A stretch of DNA of 64,000 nucleotides from Roseivirga sp. GTDB taxonomy: Bacteria; Bacteroidota; Bacteroidia; Cytophagales; Cyclobacteriaceae. Every line of letters starts with the position of its first letter. The first letter of the stretch is position 1. Both the position numbers and the translations under genes were made by a program. The notes under the pieces are model-generated. The model saw only the letters and a list, made by a program, of their open reading frames with translations. It was not told the DNA's origin and did not search any database. Positions 27,755 to 36,226 of the stretch are shown piece by piece. The stretch covers positions 1 through 64,000 of the forward strand of contig JAGYIY010000002.1 in the NCBI GenBank assembly GCA_018402485.1, read 5' to 3'.

Positions 27755-28460
27755 CCTTTTCTAATTCTGGTTCATAGATGCCTGCTTCTTGTTTGATTTC
27801 AATCAGCCTAAATTCATCTTCTGAAATGGCTCTAAAAGATACTTCATCTCCTGTTCTTAAAAAATTTGGATTGTCTTTTGATGCATCAAAAATAGACACA
27901 GGTGTCCTTCCAATGATTTGCCAACCACCTGGAGCATCTACTGGATAAATACCTGTTTGTAGACCAGCGAGCCCTATAGAACCCGCTAAGACCCGTTTTT
28001 CAGGTGTAGCTTTGCGTGCAACTTGTAGCACTTGCGGCAGTTTGCCTAAATAGGCAAAACCAGCCACAAAGCCGAGCATGAATACACGATAAGAATGAGT
28101 TTGGTGCTCCTGAATGATGTCTTTGAAGTCCATTTGAGTTAACGCTTCTACTTGAGGCATATCCGTTGCAAAGGCAGGCGCGTAACAAACTGGAAGTGTG
28201 ATTTTTCTAACATGCCTTAACGTTTGACTCAAATCCTCTTCCTGCGCCAATTGCTGGATGAATTGAAGTGCATTAGTAAGGTCAATGGCGTTTAAATCAA
28301 CACCTAAGGTTAAGGATTGATATGCTGGTATGAGGAAGGTGAATTCAGGATGTCTTTTACATCGCTCATACAGATGTATTACTTTGTTATGCACCGCCCT
28401 ATCAATTTCATTTTCGAATGAGATTAATACAGCACTCTGACCGAATGGCTCAATCTTCAT
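27747..28460 (-). CDS. pxpB: 5-oxoprolinase subunit PxpB
   Basis: A 237-residue KipI-type protein (carboxyltransferase C/D family). Features: LPVCYAPAFATDMPQVEAL, MLGFVAGFAYLGKLP and the nucleotide-site-like GSIGLAGLQTGIYPVDAPGG. It is the partner of PxpC. In Bacillus the homologue also inhibits the sporulation kinase KinA, a role not expected here. It overlaps pxpA by 11 bp and pxpC by 8 bp. Confidence 0.96.
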   Translation of the reverse strand: MKIEPFGQSAVLISFENEIDRAVHNKVIHLYERCKRHPEFTFLIPAYQSLTLGVDLNAIDLTNALQFIQQLAQEEDLSQTLRHVRKITLPVCYAPAFATDMPQVEALTQMDFKDIIQEHQTHSYRVFMLGFVAGFAYLGKLPQVLQVARKATPEKRVLAGSIGLAGLQTGIYPVDAPGGWQIIGRTPVSIFDASKDNPNFLRTGDEVSFRAISEDEFRLIEIKQEAGIYEPELEKDA

Positions 28461-29226
28461 TTAAAATGTATTGGGTTAACAAAGAATGATCATTTAACAC
28501 ATTCCTTAAAACATCTAGCATGTTTACAGCTGAAGGGTTGTCACCGTGAATACAAAAACTCTGAGCGGCCAATGGAATTAGAGGTCCCTCATAGGTGCTT
28601 ACATGTTGCTGATAGGCAATTTGTATGACTTGTTGGGTTGCCTTTTCAGGGTCAACAATGACAGCATTGGCTAAGGTTCTTGATCTAAGCATACCATGCG
28701 GTTCATAATATCTATCGGCAAAAGCTTCAGGAATGAATGGAACTTGATGGCTTTCAGCATATTGCTGTAAGCAGCTGCCAGCTAGCCCCATAAGTGGTAA
28801 GGTTGAATCTATAGCATGAATGGCTTCAATAACGGTTTTAGCCAAGGCGATATCATTGGCCATAGCATTATACAAAGCGCCATGTGGTTTAACGTGGTGT
28901 AAGTTACCTCCTTTGCTTTCCAGCATTCCCTTCAAGGCGGCAATTTGATATTTTATAATGGCAGATAACTCCTTGGCTGGAATATGCATAGGTCGTCTGC
29001 CAAAGCCTTGTAAATCGGGGTAGCCTGGGTGTGCACCAATTAGAACCTTGTGTTCCAAAGCTAAATCAATGGTTTTTTCCATATGCCATGGATCTCCAGC
29101 GTGAAAGCCACACGCAATATTACAAGCATCAATCAAAGGCATAAGAGCTTCGTCATTACCCACCTTAAATGGGCCATAACTTTCCCCCATATCACAATTG
29201 ATCAATATCTTAGGGCTTTCATTCAT
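28450..29226 (-). CDS. pxpA: 5-oxoprolinase subunit PxpA (LamB/YcsF family)
   Basis: A 258-residue protein with the family signatures INCDMGESYG, IACGFHAGDP, IGAHPGYPDLQGFGRRPM and VKPHGALYNAMA. It is the first gene of pxpABC and probably carries the amide-hydrolysing site of 5-oxoprolinase. ATG 29226 is preferred over an in-frame TTG at 29232. The gene before it (epimerase, stop at 29272) is codirectional with a 45-bp gap. Confidence 0.97.
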   Translation of the reverse strand: MNESPKILINCDMGESYGPFKVGNDEALMPLIDACNIACGFHAGDPWHMEKTIDLALEHKVLIGAHPGYPDLQGFGRRPMHIPAKELSAIIKYQIAALKGMLESKGGNLHHVKPHGALYNAMANDIALAKTVIEAIHAIDSTLPLMGLAGSCLQQYAESHQVPFIPEAFADRYYEPHGMLRSRTLANAVIVDPEKATQQVIQIAYQQHVSTYEGPLIPLAAQSFCIHGDNPSAVNMLDVLRNVLNDHSLLTQYILNED

Positions 29227-29271
29227 AACCAATCTACAAGGTAATGATATTCCTTTGTTGAGACAATCTGC

Positions 29272-30273
29272 TTACAGCACAGAAGGGGTGATGTAACCAT
29301 TCCTTTCAAACCAGATGAAGGCTTTTTCGACTGCCTCTTGCATGCTATGATCTGGTGTATAGTTCAATTCGACTTTGGCCTTACTGCCATCTAAATGTTG
29401 ACTTCCGGCAAGTACGGATAGTGCAGTAGCAGAAAGTTGTGGTTCACTACCTTGCAAAAGTGCATATTTTATTTCTTGAACTTTTGAAAATATTTTTGCC
29501 ACTGAAAGAGGTAAGACCATTTTGGGGACAGTAACGTTGGCGCAATCGCCGATGGTCTTCACAATGGTCTTAATATCTGTGTTTTCACCGGTAATAAGGT
29601 ATCTTTCGCCTATTTCGCCTTTTTCTAAAGCCAAAAGTAAACCTCTTCCTGCATCCTCAGCAGAAACGACATTCCGATTGCCATTGACATAACCTTTCAA
29701 AGTGTTATTGGCTATTTCAACAATCAATTTACCTGTGGTAGGTCTAAAATCGTAAGATCCAAAGGTCATAGATGGAATGCCAATGATCACCGGTAGGCCT
29801 TCCTTTGCTGCATCTCTGGCCATTTGATCCATCAGCCATTTGATCTGAACGTAGTTGGATCCTCCATCAGGCTGTTTTTCGAAAACAGCTTTTTCATTTG
29901 CTAAACCCTGCTTAACTTTTGGCAGCACAGCATCTCCACCAACATAAAGAGCTCGTTCTACTTTGGCTTTTGCCACAGCTGTCAAAAAGAATTTCATTTG
30001 TAGTCGAGCTATTTTAATTTCTTCAGACAAAGGTTTAGGCGCTGTTGGATAGTAAGCTGCACAATTGGCAACAGCATTAAGTCCCTCAAAGGCATCTATC
30101 AAACTCTTTTTATCACTTAAATCAGCTTCTCGAGCTTCAAACCGCAAGTCCCTGATGTTACTTAAATCTGACTGCGGTCGATGAATCACCACAAGCTCAT
30201 ACTGCCTTATTTGAGCTGCAATGGCCAAATGATGCCCCAACATTCCCGTTGCTCCTATTATTCCTAACTTCAT
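29272..30273 (-). CDS. NAD(P)-dependent epimerase/dehydratase family protein
   Basis: A 333-residue extended short-chain dehydrogenase resembling dihydroflavonol-4-reductase or 3-beta-HSD-like proteins. The dinucleotide-binding loop is GATGMLGHH at residue 8. The usual YxxxK active site is poorly visible: the expected region reads SNYVQIKWLMDQMA, where Y and K are spaced Y-V-Q-I-K, so the catalytic pair is probably kept. The substrate is unknown. It may be cotranscribed with pxpABC. Confidence 0.88.
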   Translation of the reverse strand: MKLGIIGATGMLGHHLAIAAQIRQYELVVIHRPQSDLSNIRDLRFEAREADLSDKKSLIDAFEGLNAVANCAAYYPTAPKPLSEEIKIARLQMKFFLTAVAKAKVERALYVGGDAVLPKVKQGLANEKAVFEKQPDGGSNYVQIKWLMDQMARDAAKEGLPVIIGIPSMTFGSYDFRPTTGKLIVEIANNTLKGYVNGNRNVVSAEDAGRGLLLALEKGEIGERYLITGENTDIKTIVKTIGDCANVTVPKMVLPLSVAKIFSKVQEIKYALLQGSEPQLSATALSVLAGSQHLDGSKAKVELNYTPDHSMQEAVEKAFIWFERNGYITPSVL

Positions 30274-30309
30274 AACTTCTTTCCCTAACGAAGGCCATGA
30301 ATGTAGGTT

Positions 30310-30639
30310 CTAATAATCATCCGCATCATCATCCTCTCCTTGATCGTGATGCTTTTCTTCGTATTCCTCTTTTATTTCTTCTCTTAATTTACCATCATCA
30401 TCATAATCGTCATCATCCTCTATCATTTGCTGTGCTTCTTCAATGGTCATGCGCACGAGATAGTACTTTTCATCGGTTTCAAAGGGTAGGGCAGAAACCC
30501 TTTTCCCTTCTTTATTGGTAAAATAGATAAGAGATTCATCGAATCCCTCTGGGTATTCCAGCTTGATTTGTTGCTGAATTGACTCCTCCAGCTTATCGAA
30601 ATCTTTGATTACACGTGGTTTGTTTGAAGCTAAATTCAT
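30310..30639 (-). CDS. Conserved hypothetical protein with acidic tail
   Basis: A 109-residue cytoplasmic protein not recognised as a named family. Residues 1-72 form a compact alpha/beta region (VIKDFDKLEESIQQQIK, SALPFETDEKYYLVRMT), and residues about 73-109 are almost entirely Asp, Glu, Tyr and Lys. The regular N-terminal domain and good codon structure support a real gene. The acidic tail might mimic nucleic acid or bind basic proteins; this is inference. Confidence 0.75.
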   Translation of the reverse strand: MNLASNKPRVIKDFDKLEESIQQQIKLEYPEGFDESLIYFTNKEGKRVSALPFETDEKYYLVRMTIEEAQQMIEDDDDYDDDGKLREEIKEEYEEKHHDQGEDDDADDY

Positions 30640-30806
30640 TTGTTCGGTTTTTGATATGGATTTAGTATAAAATTAAAACATTTTTTTGTGGGCTATGCAA
30701 TAGTTAATAAATATATATTGATTTATTGAATATCGGTATCATTTAAAGAGTTTTATGCTGCTAAGAAATCGTAATAAAGCATTGAAAAAAATACTTCGAT
30801 GGGCCT

Positions 30807-31874
30807 TCACTTTATTAACATTTTAGCCTGTAAACTAATTTCCAAGTGTTGTTGATGACGATCAAATGCTAATCGAATCAGCTCATTGATCAACTCAGGA
30901 TAGGAGAGCCCTGCAGCTTCCCACATGGCAGGATACATGCTAATTTGTGTAAAACCAGGCATGGTATTGACTTCATTGATGAATAGATCGCCTGAGCTAC
31001 AAACAAAAAAATCTACCCTTGCCAAGCCTTCACAACCTAAGATGCGATAGGCTTTGGCCGCCATTTTTTTCACGCGGGCTAATTGCTCAACTGAAATATT
31101 GGCAGGAATTAACGTTTTTGAGGCCTCTTTATCGACGTATTTTGAATTGAAATCATAAAAATCTGTTGCTGTAACCACTTCACCTGGAATAGCTGTTTTC
31201 ACTTCCTGGTTACCCAATACGGAACATTCTACTTCTTTCCCTACGATGGCTTTTTCAATCAAGAGCTTGTGATCGTACAAAAAGGCTTCTTTGATTTTTT
31301 CTTCATATTCTTTTTTGTTTTTCACCTTAAAAACCCCTACCGAGGAACCTAGGTTGGCAGGTTTAATAAAAAGAATATCGCCCAATTCGAGAACGAGCGA
31401 TTCATAAGTAGGTATATGGTTTTGGTAAGCGCAGCGATAAGGGGCCGTTGATAGTCCTTCCTTTTCTAGCAGCCTCTTGGTAACATCTTTGTCCATGCAT
31501 GTGGCAGAAGCCAAAACGCCGCAGCCTACGTATGGAACATTCAATAGGCTCAGCAAACCTTGTATGGTGCCATCCTCACCATTCATACCATGAAGCACAG
31601 GGAACACAACATCAATGGTAATAATACGCTCTCCTGACTCTGCGTTGATCAGCCATGTGTTATCTTTTGCAGAGATGAAGGTAACAGAGGTGCCTGCGAC
31701 GGAAGAACTTATCTCGTCTTCAGCAATAACAGACCATAGGCCATCTTTATCGATTTTAATCAGATGGATGTGGTATCGCTTTCTATCAATGTGCTTTAAA
31801 ATGCTCTGGGTAGAAAGAAGCGAAATTTCATGTTCGGTGGACTTACCCCCGCATATCATTGCCAAATGGGTCAT
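30807..31874 (-). CDS. ddl: D-alanine--D-alanine ligase
   Basis: A 355-residue ATP-grasp enzyme that makes the D-Ala-D-Ala dipeptide for peptidoglycan. Signatures: GGKSTEHEISLLS, HGMNGEDGTIQGLL (substrate loop), KPANLGSSVGV, CEGLARVDFF and INEVNTMPGFTQISMYP. The extra segment around residues 60-80 is typical of DdlA-like enzymes. The 167 bp upstream of the preceding small gene's region (30640-30806) shows no other gene. Confidence 0.97.
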   Translation of the reverse strand: MTHLAMICGGKSTEHEISLLSTQSILKHIDRKRYHIHLIKIDKDGLWSVIAEDEISSSVAGTSVTFISAKDNTWLINAESGERIITIDVVFPVLHGMNGEDGTIQGLLSLLNVPYVGCGVLASATCMDKDVTKRLLEKEGLSTAPYRCAYQNHIPTYESLVLELGDILFIKPANLGSSVGVFKVKNKKEYEEKIKEAFLYDHKLLIEKAIVGKEVECSVLGNQEVKTAIPGEVVTATDFYDFNSKYVDKEASKTLIPANISVEQLARVKKMAAKAYRILGCEGLARVDFFVCSSGDLFINEVNTMPGFTQISMYPAMWEAAGLSYPELINELIRLAFDRHQQHLEISLQAKMLIK

Positions 31875-31951
31875 TAGTAATTCTGTTATGGATGTTCAAG
31901 TACGGAATTAAGACTCAAATTTCATATAATTTGAATTAAATCATCGAATTT

Positions 31952-32620
31952 ATGACGAACTTTCAACGCTATTATTTGAAATTAGGATTGAAACAAATAC
32001 CAGAGGAGCAATGGATCGACTGGGTCGATGCCTTAGCAGAGGATGATTACCTCATCATTGAAAATTTTATTTCAGATGATTTAATGCATAGAATTCTCAA
32101 CTATTTTAATCGCCAAAGAAGAAAAGACCAATTCGAAAAGGCAGGAATCGGGGCTTTGCAAAACCATCAAATCAAACGCTCCATCAGGGGTGATGAGGTG
32201 TATTGGTTAGACGAGAAAGTTGACAGCGAGTTGAATTTGATTTTTGAACTATTTAGAACACTCATTGATCAGCTGAATGCTTATTGCTTTCTGAGCTTAA
32301 AGGATTTTGAATCACATTTGGCCTATTACCCCAAGGGTACTTTTTATGCGCGACATCTTGATCAATTCAAAGACAGAAACAATCGACTGCTTTCTATGAT
32401 TATTTATTTGAATGAGAAATGGGAGCAAGGGCACGGTGGTGAATTGGTTTTGTACCCCATTGGCAAATCTAAAGTCATCATCCCTCCAAAGGGGAAGCAA
32501 TTGGTATTATTTAAAAGTGATGTCATTGAACATGAGGTACTACCTACCAATGTACCACGCGGCAGCGTTACAGGATGGCTTTTGAAACAACCTAAATCTG
32601 TTGGTTACCTTTTAGGGTAG
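31952..32620 (+). CDS. 2-oxoglutarate/Fe(II)-dependent oxygenase (prolyl 4-hydroxylase type)
   Basis: A 222-residue oxygenase. The iron ligands are H and D in YARHLDQFKD and the distal His in DVIEHEVLP; R in PRGSVTGWL binds 2-oxoglutarate. This HxD...H...R order fits the PF13640 group that hydroxylates protein residues. The substrate is unknown. It is divergent from ddl and followed 30 bp later by an Nramp-like gene. Confidence 0.9.
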   Translation: MTNFQRYYLKLGLKQIPEEQWIDWVDALAEDDYLIIENFISDDLMHRILNYFNRQRRKDQFEKAGIGALQNHQIKRSIRGDEVYWLDEKVDSELNLIFELFRTLIDQLNAYCFLSLKDFESHLAYYPKGTFYARHLDQFKDRNNRLLSMIIYLNEKWEQGHGGELVLYPIGKSKVIIPPKGKQLVLFKSDVIEHEVLPTNVPRGSVTGWLLKQPKSVGYLLG

Positions 32621-32650
32621 TCAATTCCGAATCATTGATTAAATTCCTGT

Positions 32651-33946
32651 ATGAAATCCAAACTGCTGAACTATGTTTTTTGGTTGGTTATTGCAGCAGC
32701 CTTTGTTGGTCCCGGAACGGTAACCACAGCTGCCGCTGCCGGCGCAGCTCATGGGTATCAGTTGTTGTGGGCCTTGTTGTTTTCTATTTTTGCTTGTATT
32801 GTTTTACAAGAAGCCGCCGCCCGATTAACCATAGTGACGGGCCTAAGCCTAGGCCAAACGCTACGGAAACGGTTTTCATCGTCGGTTTTTGTTTGGTTAA
32901 TCGGGCTTAGTATTTTTTTGGGATGCATGGCTTATGAGGCCGGAAATCTATTAGGTGCCATCGGAGGAATTTCGCTTCTTTCCTCTCATTTACCACAATG
33001 GGCTTTTACGGTTATCATTACAGGAATTTCCATTGTATTGCTTTATCTGGGGAAGACAGATCAAGTGGCTAAGGTACTTGGAGGTTTAGTAGCATTTATG
33101 GGCTTGGGCTTACTTTATGCAGCCTTTTCCACAGGTATTGACTGGCTTGAAGCGGCTAAAGGAGTCATCATACCGAGGGTTCCGAAGGGCGGTACGTTAT
33201 TAGTACTTGGATTGATTGGTACTACAATTGTACCGTATAATATTTTCCTAGGAGCCGGAATGGCTGAAGGGAAAACGTTAAGCAATATGCGACACGGTCT
33301 CATTATCTCGGTAGTGCTGGGGGGTATCATATCCATGGCAGTTTTGGTATTGGGGGCGGGCCTAACGGAATCCTTTAGTTTTGAATCTTTGTATGAAAAA
33401 CTCCGATACACGCACGGTGCTTGGATGGGCTATGTTTTTGTCTTTGGCCTTTTTGGTGCGGGTTTTACCTCAACCATTACGGCAGCATTAGCAGGAGCCA
33501 TGACCATAAGAAGCATTCATGCCAATGGGCAGGATTGGGGTGATGATTCAAAGCAATTTCGTGGGCTGTGGGCAATCATTGTGTTGGCCGGATGTATCTT
33601 TGGAGTATCAGGCGTGAAGCCGATCCCCGTCATCATAGCAGCACAAGCGGCTAACGGGCTAATCCTGCCGTTGATTACACTAGCCATTTGGGTTCTAATG
33701 AACCGCAAAAGCATGCTAAAAGAGCATATAAATGGTTTCGGATGGAATGTTGCCATGCTCATTACACTTTTGGTGACTTCGGCCTTGGGTGGTTTGAATG
33801 TAGTAAAAGCTATATTTGGCAGCTTTAACCAAACCTGGCGTGGGGAAGACGGGTTTCTATTATGGATGGTACTTTTTGCATTGGGCATTGGTTTGATTGG
33901 GTGTTATTTGGTGATAAAAGAAAGGCAAAAGAATGAAAATTTATAA
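32651..33946 (+). CDS. Nramp (SLC11)-related membrane transporter lacking metal-site motifs
   Basis: A 431-residue protein with about 11 helices in the Nramp fold (GPG at residue 20 in TM1; VPYN at residue 194 in TM6). In metal-transporting Nramp proteins TM1 carries DPGN and TM6 carries MPH; the Asp, Asn and Met hold the ion. Aligning up to the next conserved GY.LLW, this protein reads GPGT and VPYN, so all three are missing. It therefore is unlikely to be a classic MntH. In Bacillus the pxp-type kip operon includes an Nramp-related gene (ycsG), and here pxpABC lies 3.4 kb away, so transport of 5-oxoproline or another organic substrate is a testable idea. Confidence 0.88.
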   Translation: MKSKLLNYVFWLVIAAAFVGPGTVTTAAAAGAAHGYQLLWALLFSIFACIVLQEAAARLTIVTGLSLGQTLRKRFSSSVFVWLIGLSIFLGCMAYEAGNLLGAIGGISLLSSHLPQWAFTVIITGISIVLLYLGKTDQVAKVLGGLVAFMGLGLLYAAFSTGIDWLEAAKGVIIPRVPKGGTLLVLGLIGTTIVPYNIFLGAGMAEGKTLSNMRHGLIISVVLGGIISMAVLVLGAGLTESFSFESLYEKLRYTHGAWMGYVFVFGLFGAGFTSTITAALAGAMTIRSIHANGQDWGDDSKQFRGLWAIIVLAGCIFGVSGVKPIPVIIAAQAANGLILPLITLAIWVLMNRKSMLKEHINGFGWNVAMLITLLVTSALGGLNVVKAIFGSFNQTWRGEDGFLLWMVLFALGIGLIGCYLVIKERQKNENL

Positions 33947-33947
33947 G

Positions 33948-34832
33948 ATGAGGAATGTAATTTACATTGGGCTGCTTAGCTTGATGCTCTTCGCTTGTGG
34001 TGGTAGCAATACGGTTATGCCTTCCCCTGTAGTGCCTGAGGCAGTAAACTATTCTTCTTGCGTTGTTCCGGTGGGAGATGTAACTTTAGAACTAGTGACT
34101 TGGAATTTAGAGAATTTTCCCGCTAGTTTTCAAACCCGAGAACAAGTTAAACAAATCATTCTAACGCTTAATCCAGATTTAATCGCCTTGCAAGAAATTC
34201 GTTCCCTAAGCGAATTTGAATTGTTGATGCAAGATCTCGAAGGTTGGGAGGGTGATGTACTGACTGTAGGGAATGGCACACAGCGATTAGCCTTTTTGTA
34301 CAAAACCAGTGAATTGACCTTACTACAACCCATTCGAAATTTATTCGATGCCAATACAGAAGAATATAACGACGCATTTACCTCAGTCAGGCGACCTATT
34401 CATGGAAGTTTTCTTCATCAAAACGGATTGCGTTTTGAGGTGGTTAATCTGCATTTGAAATGTTGTAATGGATCAGAAGACCGCAGACGAAAGGCACTGA
34501 GCCTGATCAAAGAAAAAATAGATACAGAATGGTCACAGCAGCCAGTAGTTGTCTTGGGAGATTTTAACGATGAATTAGTAGACGATAACAATGTGTTTGA
34601 TGTTTTTCTCAACGATCCTGTGAACTATCAATTTACCACCTTGCCCATTGCTCAAGGCAGCCCATCATTCTGGTCGTACCCTTCTCGGCCCAGCCATTTA
34701 GATCATATATTGATAAGCGACGAGCTTTTTAATCGAGAATTGCTTACCTCAACACTGCGTTTATCAGACTGTTTTGCAGGCTATGCTACTTCTGTATCTG
34801 ACCATTGGCCGGTAATGATTCGGCTTGAATAA
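33948..34832 (+). CDS. Endonuclease/exonuclease/phosphatase-family lipoprotein
   Basis: A 294-residue secreted protein with a lipobox (LFAC). The EEP-fold catalytic elements are visible: TWNLENFP, LIALQEI (metal-binding Glu), VVNLHLKCC, GDFNDE and SDHWPV (catalytic His). It may hydrolyse extracellular DNA, RNA or a phosphoester; the substrate is unknown. ATG 33948 lies 1 bp after the Nramp-like stop codon; ATG 33933 would overlap that gene by 14 bp. The two genes are likely cotranscribed. Confidence 0.92.
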   Translation: MRNVIYIGLLSLMLFACGGSNTVMPSPVVPEAVNYSSCVVPVGDVTLELVTWNLENFPASFQTREQVKQIILTLNPDLIALQEIRSLSEFELLMQDLEGWEGDVLTVGNGTQRLAFLYKTSELTLLQPIRNLFDANTEEYNDAFTSVRRPIHGSFLHQNGLRFEVVNLHLKCCNGSEDRRRKALSLIKEKIDTEWSQQPVVVLGDFNDELVDDNNVFDVFLNDPVNYQFTTLPIAQGSPSFWSYPSRPSHLDHILISDELFNRELLTSTLRLSDCFAGYATSVSDHWPVMIRLE

Positions 34833-34934
34833 ATCGGCGTTTAATTCGATATTTTTAATGCTATAATGGCAATGCATTCAAGCGGACGACTAAATGATAA
34901 GGATAGATTAAACATAACCGAGACATGCGAAGTC

Positions 34935-35819
34935 TTACTCTAAATGCAATCTTTCCCAAGAGGGAAGGTCGATGGAAATGTAATAATGATTGTATTTGGG
35001 AATCATAGCATAAGGTGCCTCACGATTACTAGTGAAAATTAAAAACTTGCCATCTTCAGTGATATAGGAGCTAATTTCTTCTTCAGAACTATTAATGGAG
35101 TTGTCAAGTCGCCTAGAGGGTTGCCAAATCCCATTTTTCCGAAATGAGACATAAAGATCCGATTTACCAATACCCTCAGATCGGTTTGCCGAACTAAAAA
35201 CAATAAAATTTTCATTCGGATCCATGTAAAAGCCACCCTCATAATGTCTGCTATTAATTGCAGTACCTAACGGTTCTGGAGTATCTGATCCTTTTCTTAA
35301 CATAAAGATATCGTAGTTTTCATGACCTGAAAGTGCTGTGAAATACAAATTACCTGAATGGGTAAGAACAGGGCATCCTTTATTTCCTTTCATGGCATTA
35401 GGAATTACTAAGGGTTCTGGCTTGCTCCATTTTTGGTTGATGAAAAAAGACTCAAACAATTGATATTCCTTTGATATCTGGCCATTTGAGCCAATATTGG
35501 CTTGAAACATCATATGCTTTCCGTCAACACTAATCCAAGGATCTGCGTAATTGAAGCGATCATCGAAAGGCATTGGCTTTGGGTTGTGAAATGAGCCGTT
35601 AATATATGGGTAAGTCATGATGCGTGATTTTCCCTCTTCCCATTTTGTAAAAAACCCGATGGAGTCTTTGGTATGGAAATAGTTATTCCATTGCGATTCG
35701 TTATTTGAGACAACTCCTGGAGATAAAATTTTAGGGATTGGTTTTTCTTGTATCGATAAAAATAGAAAAACACCTCCTAAGAAAGGTATTATTAAGTCAA
35801 TAGAATATTTTAGCACCAT
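34935..35819 (-). CDS. PD40/TolB-type beta-propeller protein
   Basis: A 294-residue exported protein with a hydrophobic N-terminus (about residues 8-24). It carries repeated WD40-like PD40 blades: DPWISVDGKHMMFQANI, GCPVLTHSGNLYFTAL, MDPNENFIVFSSANR and SYITEDGKFLIFTSNR. Such propellers bind peptides or glycans at the cell surface in Bacteroidota. No enzymatic domain is seen, and the neighbours give no clue. Confidence 0.88.
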   Translation of the reverse strand: MVLKYSIDLIIPFLGGVFLFLSIQEKPIPKILSPGVVSNNESQWNNYFHTKDSIGFFTKWEEGKSRIMTYPYINGSFHNPKPMPFDDRFNYADPWISVDGKHMMFQANIGSNGQISKEYQLFESFFINQKWSKPEPLVIPNAMKGNKGCPVLTHSGNLYFTALSGHENYDIFMLRKGSDTPEPLGTAINSRHYEGGFYMDPNENFIVFSSANRSEGIGKSDLYVSFRKNGIWQPSRRLDNSINSSEEEISSYITEDGKFLIFTSNREAPYAMIPKYNHYYISIDLPSWERLHLE

Positions 35820-36226
35820 ACCTTAAAAACGAAATACAAGAGTAAAGATCTCGATTGGCTCTCATTTTTTAATCAGTTTTGTGACTAACGCAATATATTT
35901 CGTTTAAGGAGTAAGGGAAGCCTTTTCAATCTCATGATGCGCTTGGTGATTGATACCATGATCATCCCTACCTCTTACCTTTCGAGCTTATGCTTTTGCT
36001 TCTTACTAAATGATTAAAAGTGGATGGTTAAAGTTTTGATAGAGAATCTCAAACCAATCGACAGTAAACCTATCTCGTACGAAATGGTCTTAAAAAGATT
36101 AAAACTTGTTTACCTTATTATCGACCATTCTGAAAGATATTACTCCATTGCTTTGGATTTTAATGATTTTGAAAGTGGAGGAAGATTTTTAATTTTTTAT
36201 CTTTCGTTTTAGAAAACTTCTGACTT
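35820..36226. other. Intergenic region without supported gene
   Basis: 407 bp between a beta-propeller gene and an M24 peptidase gene. It contains a 62-codon ORF (36024-36212, plus) with no recognisable domain and no clear coding character. TATCTTTC near 36198 is one base off a -7 box and could serve the peptidase gene. Confidence 0.5.

Noticed and set aside
32651-33946. Call as manganese transporter MntH
   Set aside because: The DPGN and MPH metal-site motifs are missing, so the specific name is not justified.
36024-36212. 62-codon ORF before the M24 peptidase gene
   Set aside because: No recognisable domain, no signal or helix pattern, and no promoter box; not enough support for a gene.
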